Assembly: GCA_903856295.1 (NCBI GenBank)
Contig: CAIOBP010000208.1
Coordinates: 1 to 46,278, forward strand
Direction: 5' to 3'
DNA length: 46,278 bases
From: an uncultured Rhodospirillales bacterium
Lineage (GTDB): Bacteria > Pseudomonadota > Alphaproteobacteria > Azospirillales > Azospirillaceae
Made by a program: the position numbers and the translations under genes. This document shows positions 1-8,368 of the stretch, piece by piece. Numbering within the stretch: the first letter of the stretch is position 1; every line of letters starts with the position of its first letter. The notes under the pieces were generated by a model. The model was given only the letters and a program-made list of their open reading frames with translations, ran no database searches and was not told the DNA's origin.

Positions 1-1
1 C

Positions 2-124
2 GAGGGCATCAACAGCTTGGTCCAGGCAGCCAAGGCCAAGGCACGGGGATACCGCTCTACCCGCAACCTGGCCGCGATAATCTACCTCGTCGCCGGAAAG
101 CTAGAACTCAAGCTACCCACGTGA
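2..124 (+). CDS. ISL3-family transposase, C-terminal fragment
   Basis: An open frame enters from the left edge and ends at TGA 122-124. Its 40 residues include EGINSLVQAAKAKARGYRST and IIYLVAGKL, which match the end of ISL3-type (IS204/IS1001/IS1096/IS1165) DDE transposases; the first Glu is probably the catalytic one. The rest of the gene lies outside the window, so I cannot say whether the element is intact. The stop codon sits inside the inferred right terminal repeat, as is usual in compact insertion sequences. Confidence 0.8.
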   Translation, partial: EGINSLVQAAKAKARGYRSTRNLAAIIYLVAGKLELKLPT

Positions 125-139
125 AACAGCGAAGAGCCC
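118..139. repeat. Right terminal inverted repeat of the ISL3-type element
   Basis: The sequence CGTGAAACAGCGAAGAGCC, read in reverse, begins GGCTCTTCGCTGTTTCA. This is the usual kind of terminus for ISL3-family elements, which start with GG and are rich in CTCTTC. It overlaps the transposase stop, which supports the assignment. The left end and the 8-bp target duplication cannot be checked here. Confidence 0.6.
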
Positions 140-329
140 ACCAATTGCTGCCGAATTCTCATATAATCAAACACCAAACCGCATAGTCCTTCACATATTC
201 TCTCCAGACCGGCCTCCACCTAAATCTGTCTTCCTGACCTTCGCCGTAACCTTCGGCACAGCCTCCGCCCGTCGAACGACGATGCAAATCGGCTTGCAAG
301 ATTTCTGATCATGTTTCACCCTGTGCCCC

Positions 330-353
330 ATGCTTTCTCGTATCTGAAAGCAT
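330..353 (-). terminator. Hairpin downstream of the phasin gene
   Basis: A perfect 8-bp stem (ATGCTTTC / GAAAGCAT) with an 8-nt loop lies about 38 bp past the phasin stop. No T-run follows on the minus strand, so it could be a Rho-assisted stop or an RNA-stabilising hairpin. The rest of 140-390 shows no gene I can support. Confidence 0.3.
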
Positions 354-390
354 TGCGGTCACAGGATGCTGACAGGCTGGCTCTGAACGC

Positions 391-828
391 TTACTTCTTC
401 GCGACCTTGACGACAGCCGCCTTTACCTCATCGAGGCTCTCGCTGACCCGCTTGGTGATAACGTTGGCGGCTTCCGTGTTTGACTTCGTGACCATGTCCG
501 CTAGTTCCTTCATGTTCGCCAGAGCGCCCTGGAAGGCAGTCTGAACCACCTCTGCCTGCTTTGCGAGCTTGGCTTCAGGGACGCCAGGAACCATGATCTC
601 GCTGGCGACAGTGCGGGCTTGCTCCATGGACCCCTGGAGGATTTCAGCCTGCCGCTTCATCACGGCCTGGACGCCAGCGATCACAAGCTGATTGGCTTCG
701 GTCAGGGCTTCAATGTTCTTCTTTTGGGCAGCGATCATCGGCTCAAAATCAACGCCAGGAACCTTAAAATCGGCGAGCAGTTTGGTGATGTCGGTCTGGA
801 ACATTGGGAAGGCAGTGGGCTTGGACAT
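391..828 (-). CDS. Phasin family protein (polyhydroxyalkanoate granule-associated)
   Basis: This 145-residue, all-helical protein has a phasin_2-type pattern: a short N-terminus with FPMFQTDITKLLADFKVPG, then long amphipathic helices (IAAQKKNIEALTEANQLV) and a Lys/Ala-rich tail ending in VAKK. Phasins coat polyhydroxybutyrate granules and control their size and number. The start has AAGGAA about 9 nt upstream. No PHA synthase or depolymerase gene is nearby; the neighbour is an IS end, so the gene sits apart from its usual cluster. Length and composition are typical of the family. Confidence 0.85.
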   Translation of the reverse strand: MSKPTAFPMFQTDITKLLADFKVPGVDFEPMIAAQKKNIEALTEANQLVIAGVQAVMKRQAEILQGSMEQARTVASEIMVPGVPEAKLAKQAEVVQTAFQGALANMKELADMVTKSNTEAANVITKRVSESLDEVKAAVVKVAKK

Positions 829-1084
829 GTAGGCATTCCTTGTGACGATGGTCGATTACGAGCTGGGCTGGAAATTGCGGCATCCCAACGACTGGACTGA
901 CCAACCCACCCTTAACGGATCGTTGCTATCTGACGCGGGCGCATGGGTCAAGAATAATGGTGCGTCGCAGCATGACGTGTGCTTTAGCGTCTGTAGGGCG
1001 GGTTGCCATTCTCAAAGAGTCCTTGTCGCCGGTACGAGTATCTATAACATGCTCAGGCACGGCTTCGGAAACCGTGCATCCGCA

Positions 1085-1423
1085 TCACGCAATCGCCCGA
1101 GCATCTTCTTGGAGCCGCTTCTTTTTAGTATGTGGTTTTTTGAGTAAACTCTCTCGTCGGATAACTTCGCATAGCTTATCTGTAGCATCATCAATCAATT
1201 GTGCCTGCTCTATCTCGTCTGATGTCTCAAGTTCCTCGTGAAGATTAACAAGGCGATTATACAACCCTAGCATTACATCTAAAGCCGGAGGATGGCCAGA
1301 AATCTTCATCCATGAATATATCCTTGCTGTCCTTCCCAAATAATCCCTCGAATATTGATTTTCAGATTTTACAATACCTAGTGACTTTAGTAATCTGTAT
1401 ATTTCATGTAATTGCTGATTCAT
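1085..1423 (-). CDS. Small helical protein of unknown function (DUF6626-like)
   Basis: The product has 112 residues and no signal peptide or membrane segment. The first 60 residues (IYRLLKSLGIVKSENQYSRD, then YLGRT and PPALDVMLGLYNRL) resemble small alphaproteobacterial proteins annotated as DUF6626, in which a Phe/Tyr-Ser-x-x-x-LGR motif is followed by helices; the family call is from memory and tentative. The C-terminus is basic (KKPHTKKKRLQ). GAGG lies 8 nt before ATG. The gene is much more AT-rich than the core genes of the window and lies beside a long non-coding AT-rich stretch, which suggests horizontal acquisition. Confidence 0.6.
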   Translation of the reverse strand: MNQQLHEIYRLLKSLGIVKSENQYSRDYLGRTARIYSWMKISGHPPALDVMLGLYNRLVNLHEELETSDEIEQAQLIDDATDKLCEVIRRESLLKKPHTKKKRLQEDARAIA

Positions 1424-1585
1424 TATGGCGCCTCGCTTTTATTTTATTATTAACTTTGTCTTTCTAAGTCGTTTTGCATATTTGCCAATGCATCTTTTGA
1501 TTTACATAATTCCAAATGCTTACATTGTATCTTATCGCCAAATTCAACATCTTTAGAATGCTTTGTTGCTTTTCACGATCACTAG

Positions 1586-2321
1586 AATAATATTTTATGA
1601 TAGTAGTGGAATATTATTGTCATGGAATTATTTCCTTATAATCTCCTGTTATTATAGGTATTTATCACTTTGAGATCAATATAATACGCTACCAAAGTAT
1701 GATTTGGTTTCATTATTTATTTAATAACTGAACAGGAAAAGTGATTGTTGGTTTTGTGAGCGAAGTTTACGAGCGATCTAAAAACCAATAATCACAGCAT
1801 CCAATCCGGAGCAGAGCGGAGGATTGGTGCTCTATTATTTTACCAATATATTAGCATCACAACTTCGCTACGCTTCGTTGTGAGTGCTGATCGAGTGAAT
1901 TTGCCTGTCATTCCGCTAACGCTACATTCCGCAAATTACCTCGATCTCTTTCCCTTCGGACCGATTATAAATTCTCAGGAAAGCAATCTTTGATTGCGTC
2001 TCAATGCGGCATTGTTGAACAGATTGCTTTTTCCCCCCAGGCCATGATATGAGCATAACTCATACACTTTGGCCTGGAGGAATAACAACTACATGCGTAT
2101 AACGTCTCACGAGTTGCTTTGTTATCGATCTCAAACAATTTGGTGGTTAGCATTTACCAAATCTCAATCTCTTTCCCGATTATTTCTAATCCTAACGGGT
2201 GGAATATCATGCCTAACAAATCTGGAATGATAACTCATTGCTGTTGCCAAATTCACAAGGCAGAGCAGCATTCTTTTTATCAAAACGGAGATTTCACCCC
2301 CGTATTGGCAGACTCTCTGCC
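1586..2321. other. AT-rich non-coding stretch with an array of consecutive stem-loops
   Basis: Positions 1424-2794 contain no convincing gene. Within them I see non-overlapping inverted repeats one after another: 1586-1618 (9 bp), 1741-1795 (15 bp, one G.U if read on the plus strand), 1797-1830 (10 bp with a bulge), 1853-1888 (11 bp with a bulge), 1889-1946 (14 of 16), 1980-2030 (10 bp perfect, with an inner 6-bp hairpin at 2002-2014), 2037-2077 (8 bp perfect, with an inner 6-bp hairpin), 2082-2125, 2138-2162 (7 bp), 2178-2191, 2205-2232, 2237-2271 and 2307-2321. Stem sequences differ, so this is not a tandem repeat. It may be a large structured RNA, but AT-rich sequence makes short stems common by chance. 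Confidence 0.45.
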
Positions 2322-2352
2322 CACACAGAGATTTCTCCCTGCGATGGCAGTC
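2287..2352. repeat. Imperfect direct repeat, two copies
   Basis: Two copies of a roughly 26-bp unit start near 2287 and 2326 (period about 39 bp). They share AGATTTC, a C-rich centre, TGGCAG and CT. The first copy also forms a 6-bp hairpin with its spacer (GGCAGA / TCTGCC). Two copies with a short spacer do not make a CRISPR array. Confidence 0.45.
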
Positions 2353-2751
2353 TATGTTTATGGTGGCGCACCGCATAATAAGGAAGTCCTCTCGGGCCTT
2401 AAGATGTTTCTTTCCACGCGATCCGGCTATCTAGATCTCATCCCGACGGTATCGTATTCCCCCGAGGTTTTAGTATTGGACTAGCCACGGTATATATAAA
2501 CTCTTCGTATAATCAGCTATTATACACGCTATCGATTTAGCGGCATATATTTTATTTATGCCTTGATAATAAATTCTGGAAGAAGATAATCCATGTATTA
2601 TTCGCATGACAGTCATAACATGGCCGCATACATGATAAACAATCTATCCAGATGTTCAATATTGCGAATTAGTGAATTTGTTTGTTTCTAATTAATACCG
2701 AATTTTGAGTCTCATATCTATGGGGTCTGTATACACCGATGCTGAATATAG

Positions 2752-2786
2752 CATGTGGCCGACTCCAACGTGGAATCGGCCACATG
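2752..2786 (-). terminator. Strong hairpin downstream of the 2795-3253 gene
   Basis: A 15-bp stem with a single mismatch (CATGTGGCCGACTCC / GGAATCGGCCACATG) and a 5-nt loop lies 9 bp beyond the stop codon of the minus-strand gene. No uninterrupted T-run follows (CTATATTC), so intrinsic termination is likely but not certain. Confidence 0.5.
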
Positions 2787-2794
2787 TTAAAAGC

Positions 2795-3253
2795 CTACTT
2801 CAAACCCTTAACAGCCACCTCCTTCACCGCCTTCTTGCCACGTTTGATCGAACCCAATTGCGAATCGAGATCGCCGCTCTTCGCAGCTTCGATCACCCCG
2901 TCAAGGACCGTGATTACGTCCTCGACGGTCGGAGCAATGATCGCCTCAGGAAACAGGGCAGCCGCCCCGTAACGGAGCACAACGACATAACGGTTGCCGT
3001 CCTTGCTCCACCACCGCTTGAACTTCAGAGCCCGCTCGACCGGCTGTCCACTTTCCTTGTCCTTCCTGACACCGGTATGAACGAACGATCGATTCGCCAG
3101 TTCCGCCTCCAAGGCTTCGATCTGGAGCTGGACACCCTCGATGAAACGGCCACGTCGATGCAGGACGGGGTCGGCATTCTGAGGCTTGGTGGCGGCACCG
3201 ACCTGAAACTTGCTCAGGGCGCTGCTCTTTTTTAGAATAACTGCGAGTTCCAT
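2795..3253 (-). CDS. Hypothetical protein (DUF6641-like)
   Basis: The predicted product has 152 residues. The start is placed at ATG 3253 because GGAGAG lies 6 nt upstream; longer in-frame starts lack a ribosome site. The sequence has a basic N-terminus with DPVLHRRGRFIEGVQLQIEA, a central KRWWSKDGNRYVVVLRYG block, and a helical tail ending in a Lys-rich stretch. The FKRWWxxDGN...LRYG pattern recalls proteins annotated DUF6641, though I hold that only loosely. No catalytic motif is visible. It is an isolated gene in the AT-rich accessory region, followed by a strong hairpin. Confidence 0.65.
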   Translation of the reverse strand: MELAVILKKSSALSKFQVGAATKPQNADPVLHRRGRFIEGVQLQIEALEAELANRSFVHTGVRKDKESGQPVERALKFKRWWSKDGNRYVVVLRYGAAALFPEAIIAPTVEDVITVLDGVIEAAKSGDLDSQLGSIKRGKKAVKEVAVKGLK

Positions 3254-3659
3254 GTGGCTCTCCATAGTTTGTGAGGGCCATACGGTATGCTCTCCGTCCG
3301 TTAGATCTATTGAAATCTGAGTAAGGACCTTGCGAAGATTAATCAAAGATCATAATAAAACAATGACAGATGCTTAATAGCATTCACCATCCTAGATAAT
3401 TGTGATTATCATATACTCAGATTACACTCCGTACATAGTCGAGTGATCTTTCAGATGAGATATGGGGCCAAGCACCTTGCGACGGATCGCGCCTTTCATT
3501 AGGGTCTTCAGCGGCGCCTCCGAGCAGCCCCAACCAGTATATGTTAGGGACAGGTTATGCAGTTTTCTGACCGATGCAATTTTCCAAGCAAGATCAATGG
3601 GTTGCATCGAGTCGGTTAGGGGGTGCCGCCAAAATGAGCTCTAACATATTGATATTATT
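3254..3659. other. Intergenic region without a supported gene
   Basis: This AT-rich stretch marks the transition from the accessory segment to GC-rich core DNA at about 3690. A 61-codon minus-strand frame at 3422-3607 has no clear ribosome site or recognisable family and may be a decayed gene. I see no clear promoter. Confidence 0.5.
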
Positions 3660-4754
3660 ATGACAAATATTATCGTTGCTAACAACATGATCATGGAGAA
3701 TGAGACCGCGCACGTCCTTCAGACCTGCCGGACTCTGGAGGCGTTCGCGTCCATCGGCTGCGCGGTGACCTATCTCTGGCCCTCCTATGGCCGGATCGTG
3801 CCCGAACTGGCGCGCCTGCCGATCGATCTCCGGCCGGTGGCCTGCCGCACCCGTCACGGCAAGGCCCGCTACGCCGAGTTTCTGGCCCGCCTGCTGCCGG
3901 CGCTCAAGGGGCTGGTCACGCCGGATACGGTGGTGATGACCCGCAGTCTGGGGGTGGCGCTGGTTGGGCAGGCGGTGGCGCCCCGGCTGGTGCTGGAGCT
4001 GCACAAGGACCTGAAAGCCTTGGCGCGGCTCGCGGTGCCACTTTTGAGCCGGCGTATCCGTTGGGTTGGCATATCTGGAAGTTTGCGGGATCATCTGATA
4101 AGTGCTTATGGCGTGCCGCCGGCCCATGCCGCCGCCTGTCACGATGCCGTCGATTATCCGGTGTTTGCCGGCGCCGAGCCGGTGCCGCTGGCCGAGCGGC
4201 CGCGCCCGGCGGCCGACACCCGGCTGGTTCACCTCTATTACGGCACCCTCAGGCCCGAGCGCGGACTGAGCCTGATCGGGGTGGCGGCCAAGGCGCTGCC
4301 GGATCATGGTTTCGTGCTGATCGGCGGCGGCGAGGCCGAGGTTGCGGCGGCCCGGGCCGGCGGCCTGGATTTGCCCAATGTGCTGGTGCTGCCCGCCGTG
4401 CCCCACGACCGGATTCCCCGGCTGCTGCGCTCCTACGACAGCGTGCTGCTGCCCTACACCCGCGACGTCGGCACCCATCAATGGATGTCGCCGTTGAAGC
4501 TGTTCGAGGCCCTGGCCAGCGGCACGCCGGCCGTGGTCAGCAAGCTCGGCCCGATCGTCGAGGTGGTGGCTGACGAGCATGTCAGCTTCATCGATTGCGA
4601 CCGGCCGGAAAGCCTCGCGGAAGCCTTGGTTGCCCTGGCCGCCGACCCGGCGGCCGCCCGCGCCAAAGCCGCCGCCGGACAGACCGCGGCTTTGGCACAT
4701 CACACCTGGGAACAGCGCGCCCGCGACATTCTGTCGCTGGCCGGGGCGGCGTGA
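3660..4754 (+). CDS. Glycosyltransferase family 4 (GT-B) protein
   Basis: This 364-residue cytosolic GT-B enzyme probably transfers a sugar from a nucleotide donor in polysaccharide or glycan synthesis. The N-terminal Rossmann half begins IIVANN; the C-terminal donor half contains LVHLYYGTLRPERGL, the GGGEAE loop and SPLKLFEALASGTPAVVSK, which carries the family's E(x7)E-type donor-binding segment. The first ~25 codons and the upstream DNA are AT-rich, with no good Shine-Dalgarno before 3660; an in-frame ATG at 3687 is an alternative start. It stands alone, so acceptor and sugar cannot be predicted. Confidence 0.8.
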   Translation: MTNIIVANNMIMENETAHVLQTCRTLEAFASIGCAVTYLWPSYGRIVPELARLPIDLRPVACRTRHGKARYAEFLARLLPALKGLVTPDTVVMTRSLGVALVGQAVAPRLVLELHKDLKALARLAVPLLSRRIRWVGISGSLRDHLISAYGVPPAHAAACHDAVDYPVFAGAEPVPLAERPRPAADTRLVHLYYGTLRPERGLSLIGVAAKALPDHGFVLIGGGEAEVAAARAGGLDLPNVLVLPAVPHDRIPRLLRSYDSVLLPYTRDVGTHQWMSPLKLFEALASGTPAVVSKLGPIVEVVADEHVSFIDCDRPESLAEALVALAADPAAARAKAAAGQTAALAHHTWEQRARDILSLAGAA

Positions 4755-4759
4755 GCGGG

Positions 4760-4784
4760 GGGGCGCGGCATGGTGACGCGCCCC
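4760..4784 (+). terminator. Candidate terminator after the glycosyltransferase
   Basis: An 8-bp all-G/C stem (GGGGCGCG / CGCGCCCC) with a 9-nt loop starts 5 bp after the stop and is followed by GGCGCTTTT. The T-run is short, so termination may be partial. Confidence 0.45.
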
Positions 4785-4910
4785 GGCGCTTTTGCGGACG
4801 AGTGTTGCATTAACCTTCTGAGATTTCACGAGAATCTGGCGAAAGGCCGCTTTCTTAACACTTTTATCTAAAAAACCCCTTTCCAGATCAATCGGTTAGG
4901 ATTGCCGCGC

Positions 4911-4925
4911 TTAAAGCTTTGTTAA
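4911..4925 (+). promoter_or_regulatory. CtrA-type box (TTAA-N7-TTAA)
   Basis: TTAA-AGCTTTG-TTAA matches the alphaproteobacterial CtrA full-site consensus with exact 7-bp spacing. It lies 86 bp before the start of the secreted-protein gene at 5011, a normal promoter distance. Such an A/T-only pattern is unlikely by chance in GC-rich DNA, although this intergenic region is locally AT-rich. Confidence 0.55.
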
Positions 4926-5010
4926 TAAGGTTGCGGCACACTTTCCAAAGACGGGGCGCAAACCTCGGCTGCGGATGTTGAGGTTTGGGCAAGCACGGAG
5001 GATCGGGTCG

Positions 5011-5445
5011 ATGCGCGTCATGACGGCCATTCTGTTCGGGTTCTGTGTCGCGATGCTGGGAAGCGGGGGCGCTTTCGCCGGTGGCATGGGAGACGGCGTG
5101 ACCGTGGTTTCACTGCCGGTGACCAGCACGGCGACCATCACCGAGGCCGCCAATGTCCTGGTGCTTCAGGAGCCACCGCGCACCGCCAACCGGGGCGACG
5201 GCTTCATCAGCATCGATACCGTGGTCATCGGCTGCACCGCTGGCGCCGCCGCCGGCGCCCTGGCCATCGCCTTGCCGGTGATGACGGTGGCCTCCAGCGG
5301 CATCGGCCTGCCGGCCAGCGCCTCGGCGATCATCAGCACCGCCGGCATCGGCTGCGCGGTCGGCGTGGTCAGCGGCTTGGCCGCCATCGGCACCGCGTGG
5401 GGGCTGAACATGATGAGTTCGCTGGGCGGTTCCGGCGGCAACTGA
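5011..5445 (+). CDS. Small secreted Gly/Ala-rich protein, function unknown
   Basis: The protein has 144 residues. The start at ATG 5011 has GGAGG 9 nt upstream and begins a clean signal peptide ([20 protein letters not shown], cleaved after AFA). The mature part has a short polar region followed by two hydrophobic Gly/Ala-rich segments at roughly residues 70-95 and 105-135 ([20 protein letters not shown] and [20 protein letters not shown]), each containing a Gly-Cys. These look like paired membrane helices with glycine-zipper packing. I do not recognise the family. The upstream CtrA-type box suggests cell-cycle or motility-linked expression. A comparable small protein is encoded at 36953. Confidence 0.7.
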   Translation: MRVMTAILFGFCVAMLGSGGAFAGGMGDGVTVVSLPVTSTATITEAANVLVLQEPPRTANRGDGFISIDTVVIGCTAGAAAGALAIALPVMTVASSGIGLPASASAIISTAGIGCAVGVVSGLAAIGTAWGLNMMSSLGGSGGN

Positions 5446-5518
5446 CACGCTCCGAAGGTGCGGGAGCCAGGGCCGGACGCGCTGCGTGCCGGCCCTTTTC
5501 ATGTGTGGAGCGGCGGCC

Positions 5519-6622
5519 ATGGGCGAACAGGTCGAGTGCGTGGTGGTCGGGGCCGGAGTCGTCGGGCTGGCGGTGGCGCGCCGGCTGGCGCTGGCCGGTC
5601 GCGAGGTGGTGGTGCTGGAAGCGGCGGGCGCCATCGGCACCGCGACCAGCTCGCGCAACTCCGAAGTCATTCATGGCGGCATGTACTATCCCACCGGCAG
5701 CCTGCGCGCCCGGCTGTGCGTCGCCGGCAAGCAAGCGCTGTATGAGTTCTGCGCCAGCCGGGGCATCGCTCACCGCCGGGTCGGCAAGCTGATCGTGGCC
5801 ACCGAGCCGGCCCAACTGGCGAAACTGGAGTCGATTCAACGGCAGGGTGAAATCAACGGCGTCGGCGACATGCGCTGGCTCGATGCCGCCGGTTCCCGCG
5901 CTCTCGAGCCCGAGGTGCGCTGCGAGGCGGCCCTGCTGTCGCCCTCGACCGGGATCATCGACAGTCACGGCCTGATGCTGGCGCTCAGGGGCGAGGCCGA
6001 GGATCACGGCGCCGCCTTCGCCTTCAACAGCCCGGCGCTCGGCGGCACGGTTGGCACGGACGGCATCGAGATCGCGGTTGGCGGTGCCGAGCCGCTGCGA
6101 CTCGGCTGCCGGTTGCTGATCAATTGCGCCGGACATGGAGCGCAAGGGCTGGGACGGGCGCTCCAGGGGCTGCCGCCGGCCACCGTGCCCCGGCAGGTGC
6201 TGGCCAAGGGCAATTATTTCTCGTTCAGCGGCAAACATCCGTTTCGCCGGCTGGTCTATCCGATTCCGCCCGAGGCCAGCCTGGGCGTCCATGTGGTGCT
6301 GGATCTGGCGGGACAGATCCGCTTCGGTCCCGATGTCGAGTGGGTCGATCGTGTCGAGTACGGCGTCGATCCCGGCCGGGCCGCCAGTTTCTACGCCACC
6401 ATCCGGCAATATTGGCCGAATCTGCCCGACGGTTCGTTGTCGCCGGCCTATTGCGGCATTCGCCCCAAGCTTACCGGCCCCGGCGAGCCCGCCGCCGACT
6501 TCGTGATCCAGGGGCCGGAGGGGCATGGCATCCCCGGCCTGATCAACCTCTACGGCATCGAGTCGCCCGGCCTGACCTCCTGCCTCGCCATCGCCGATGA
6601 AGTGGCGTCGCTATTGATATGA
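5519..6622 (+). CDS. lhgO: FAD-dependent oxidoreductase, L-2-hydroxyglutarate dehydrogenase-like
   Basis: This 367-residue DAO-family flavoprotein has an N-terminal FAD-binding Rossmann motif ([20 protein letters not shown], with the acidic end VVVLEAA) and the LhgO signature [15 protein letters not shown] at about residues 46-60. A substrate-domain segment with GNYFSF and a C-terminal GIRPKL ... ESPGLT block complete the fold. The likely role is oxidation of L-2-hydroxyglutarate to 2-oxoglutarate with electrons passed to the quinone pool. ATG 5519 is preferred over 5486 because GGAG precedes it at suitable spacing. Its 3' end overlaps the convergent gene by 12 bp. Confidence 0.75.
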   Translation: MGEQVECVVVGAGVVGLAVARRLALAGREVVVLEAAGAIGTATSSRNSEVIHGGMYYPTGSLRARLCVAGKQALYEFCASRGIAHRRVGKLIVATEPAQLAKLESIQRQGEINGVGDMRWLDAAGSRALEPEVRCEAALLSPSTGIIDSHGLMLALRGEAEDHGAAFAFNSPALGGTVGTDGIEIAVGGAEPLRLGCRLLINCAGHGAQGLGRALQGLPPATVPRQVLAKGNYFSFSGKHPFRRLVYPIPPEASLGVHVVLDLAGQIRFGPDVEWVDRVEYGVDPGRAASFYATIRQYWPNLPDGSLSPAYCGIRPKLTGPGEPAADFVIQGPEGHGIPGLINLYGIESPGLTSCLAIADEVASLLI

Positions 6623-7879
6623 GGTGTCGGAACCGGAGGGGGGCGCTTGGCCGCCCGGCGCGGCCCCGGTTTCTCCGGCCAGCATGATCAGGGTCAGCAG
6701 CAGGCCGAAGCAGAGATACTTGAAACTGGTGTGAAAGAGCAGGCCGCCGGCCAGCGGCGGCAAGGCGGCCAAGGCCAGCGGCGGATTGCCCAGGGCCAGC
6801 CGCACAAACGCCGGAACCAGGGTCGCCAGCCAGCACAGCATCAGCAGCAGGCCGAAGATACCGGTTTTCAGCAGCAGGTAGCTGGGAAAGCTGTGGGTGT
6901 AGGAGACCCGCCAGCCGCCGACGGCGGGGTTGGCCACCAGCGCGCCCCAGCCATCGCCGGCCAGCAGCGAGAGCGCCGACCGGCCGGTCTGGTCGAGCAC
7001 CGCCGCCACCTCGTTGGCGCGCTCGTTGACCCCGACCTGTTCGGACTTGGCCACCACCATGCCGAGGGCGCCGGTCAGCGGCGCGCCGGGCAGCAGCACC
7101 AGAAAGGCGGCGAGTCCGCCGAGCACCGTCAGCAGCGGCCAGGGCGTGCGCCGGGCGCACCAGAGCAGGAAGCCCAGTCCGGACAGGGTGATCATGATCA
7201 GCGCCATCCGGTGGACCGTGCCGGCCAGCGCCGCGCACACCAGCACGGCGGCGAGCAGCAGCGGCAGCGCCAGGGCGAGGCGCAGCCAGGGGGGGCGCGG
7301 TCCCGGCCTGAGGGCGGTGACCGGCCATAGCAGCCCGATCGCGGTGACGGGCAGCCACAGCGCCGCGAACAGCACCGCCGGGCTGTTGAGCAGATAGGAC
7401 GAGCCCTCGCTCATCGCCCGGTGGCCGATGGCGCCGAAGGCCCAGCCGACCTCGCTCCACCAGCGCAGGACGAAGGCGACTCCGGCGCAAGCCAGCCCGC
7501 CGGCCAGCAGTTCGACCGCCCGCGCCCTGATGCCGCGCAGCGGCGCCACCAGCAGCACCGGCAGGAACAGGTAGAGCAGCGGCACGAGGTCGCGCAGGAT
7601 GTCGCGGCCGCTCCAGTCCAGCCCGGCGCCGCGCAGCAGCGGCAGCCAAAACAGGCCGATGAAGACCACCGACCCGACGCTTTCGAAGCTGCGGGCCTCG
7701 GTGCGGAGCAGCTGCGCCCCCGAGATCATCGCCCAGGGCTGGGCCAACCCGGTGGCCGCCACCAGCAGCAGGCCGATGGCCATCTCGGCGGCGCCGATCT
7801 CCGGCGGCGCCGGGGCGCTGAACAGGCCATACAGCATCAGCGCCGCCAGGACTGCCGCGACTCGCCGCTCACCGCTCAT
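6611..7879 (-). CDS. O-antigen ligase/polymerase-like membrane protein
   Basis: This 422-residue protein has about 10-12 predicted membrane segments and a large periplasmic loop at roughly residues 270-345 containing [13 protein letters not shown] and [17 protein letters not shown]. This arrangement, with a His in the late loop just before a helix, is typical of the Wzy_C/O-antigen ligase (WaaL-like) family. The family acts on lipid-linked glycans at the periplasmic face of the inner membrane. No O-antigen gene cluster is adjacent, though two glycosyltransferases lie within 7 kb. WaaL and Wzy cannot be separated by sequence inspection. Confidence 0.65.
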   Translation of the reverse strand: MSGERRVAAVLAALMLYGLFSAPAPPEIGAAEMAIGLLLVAATGLAQPWAMISGAQLLRTEARSFESVGSVVFIGLFWLPLLRGAGLDWSGRDILRDLVPLLYLFLPVLLVAPLRGIRARAVELLAGGLACAGVAFVLRWWSEVGWAFGAIGHRAMSEGSSYLLNSPAVLFAALWLPVTAIGLLWPVTALRPGPRPPWLRLALALPLLLAAVLVCAALAGTVHRMALIMITLSGLGFLLWCARRTPWPLLTVLGGLAAFLVLLPGAPLTGALGMVVAKSEQVGVNERANEVAAVLDQTGRSALSLLAGDGWGALVANPAVGGWRVSYTHSFPSYLLLKTGIFGLLLMLCWLATLVPAFVRLALGNPPLALAALPPLAGGLLFHTSFKYLCFGLLLTLIMLAGETGAAPGGQAPPSGSDTSYQ

Positions 7880-8046
7880 CTCGGCGACCCGTCGCCCGGG
7901 AGCGCACGCATGGCTGACCCGCGTTGCGGCCCCTGGAAACTGGCCGGCGAATCGCGATCTCCCTGGAAGAAGTGATCGTCAAGCCATCGCACGGTCGCCC
8001 GGAAACGGTTTCCCCTTCCGCCTGCCGGGTTCCAGATGGAGCTTCC

Positions 8047-8076
8047 GGCGCCCGGTCTCCCCCCAGACCGGGCGCC
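8047..8076. terminator. 12-bp perfect hairpin next to the DUF6111-like gene
   Basis: A perfect 12-bp stem (GGCGCCCGGTCT and its complement) closes a 6-nt loop, ending 1 bp from the stop of the minus-strand gene at 8078. On the plus strand it is followed by CTCATTTTTT, the usual intrinsic-terminator layout; on the minus strand there is no T-run. It most likely ends the nudix-DUF6111 transcript and may block read-through in both directions. Confidence 0.6.
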
Positions 8077-8077
8077 C

Positions 8078-8368
8078 TCATTTTTTGGGGTAGTCGACAT
8101 GGCCGGGCACCAGCGTGCCATTGTCCATGTGGGCCGGCACATAGACGCCGTTGATGGCGTCGCCGCTGTTGACCACGATCACCGAAAGCACGGTTCCGGC
8201 CAGCAGCACCCCGGCGACCGCCAGCGCCAGCCAGGGCGTTTCCGCCCACCAGGGCAGCGGCTCGTCCGCGCCGTTCCGGGCGGCGCGCCGCCGTTCGACC
8301 TGGAGGTACCCCAGGTAGATCAGCGCCGGGATCATGGCCGGCAGCAGCAGTTCCAGCAGCAGTCTCAT
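8078..8368 (-). CDS. Small membrane protein, DUF6111-like
   Basis: The protein has 96 residues with two membrane segments (LLLELLLPAMIPALIYLGYL near the N-terminus and LALAVAGVLLAGTVLSVIVV at about residues 47-67) and a basic loop between them (QVERRRAARNG). The tail after the second helix, VNSGDAINGVYVPAHMDNGT, should be periplasmic. Its position, overlapping the upstream NUDIX gene by four bases (ATGA), is characteristic of DUF6111 genes in Rhodospirillales. Function is unknown. Confidence 0.7.
   Translation of the reverse strand: MRLLLELLLPAMIPALIYLGYLQVERRRAARNGADEPLPWWAETPWLALAVAGVLLAGTVLSVIVVNSGDAINGVYVPAHMDNGTLVPGHVDYPKK

Noticed and set aside
2287-2352. Possible CRISPR array
   Set aside because: There are only two imperfect units with a very short spacer and no cas genes.
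2119-2484. 121-codon plus-strand frame in the AT-rich region
   Set aside because: It has no ribosome site, no recognisable family and an irregular composition (runs of Cys and Ser). It also lies across several stem-loops, so non-coding structure explains the region better.
3422-3607. 61-codon minus-strand frame before the glycosyltransferase
   Set aside because: No ribosome site and no family match. It might be a fragment of a decayed gene, but there is nothing positive to support it.
3594-4829. 411-codon minus-strand frame opposite the glycosyltransferase
   Set aside because: It is Gln/Arg/His/Gly-rich, as expected from reading GC-rich coding DNA on the wrong strand; the plus-strand glycosyltransferase has clear motifs.
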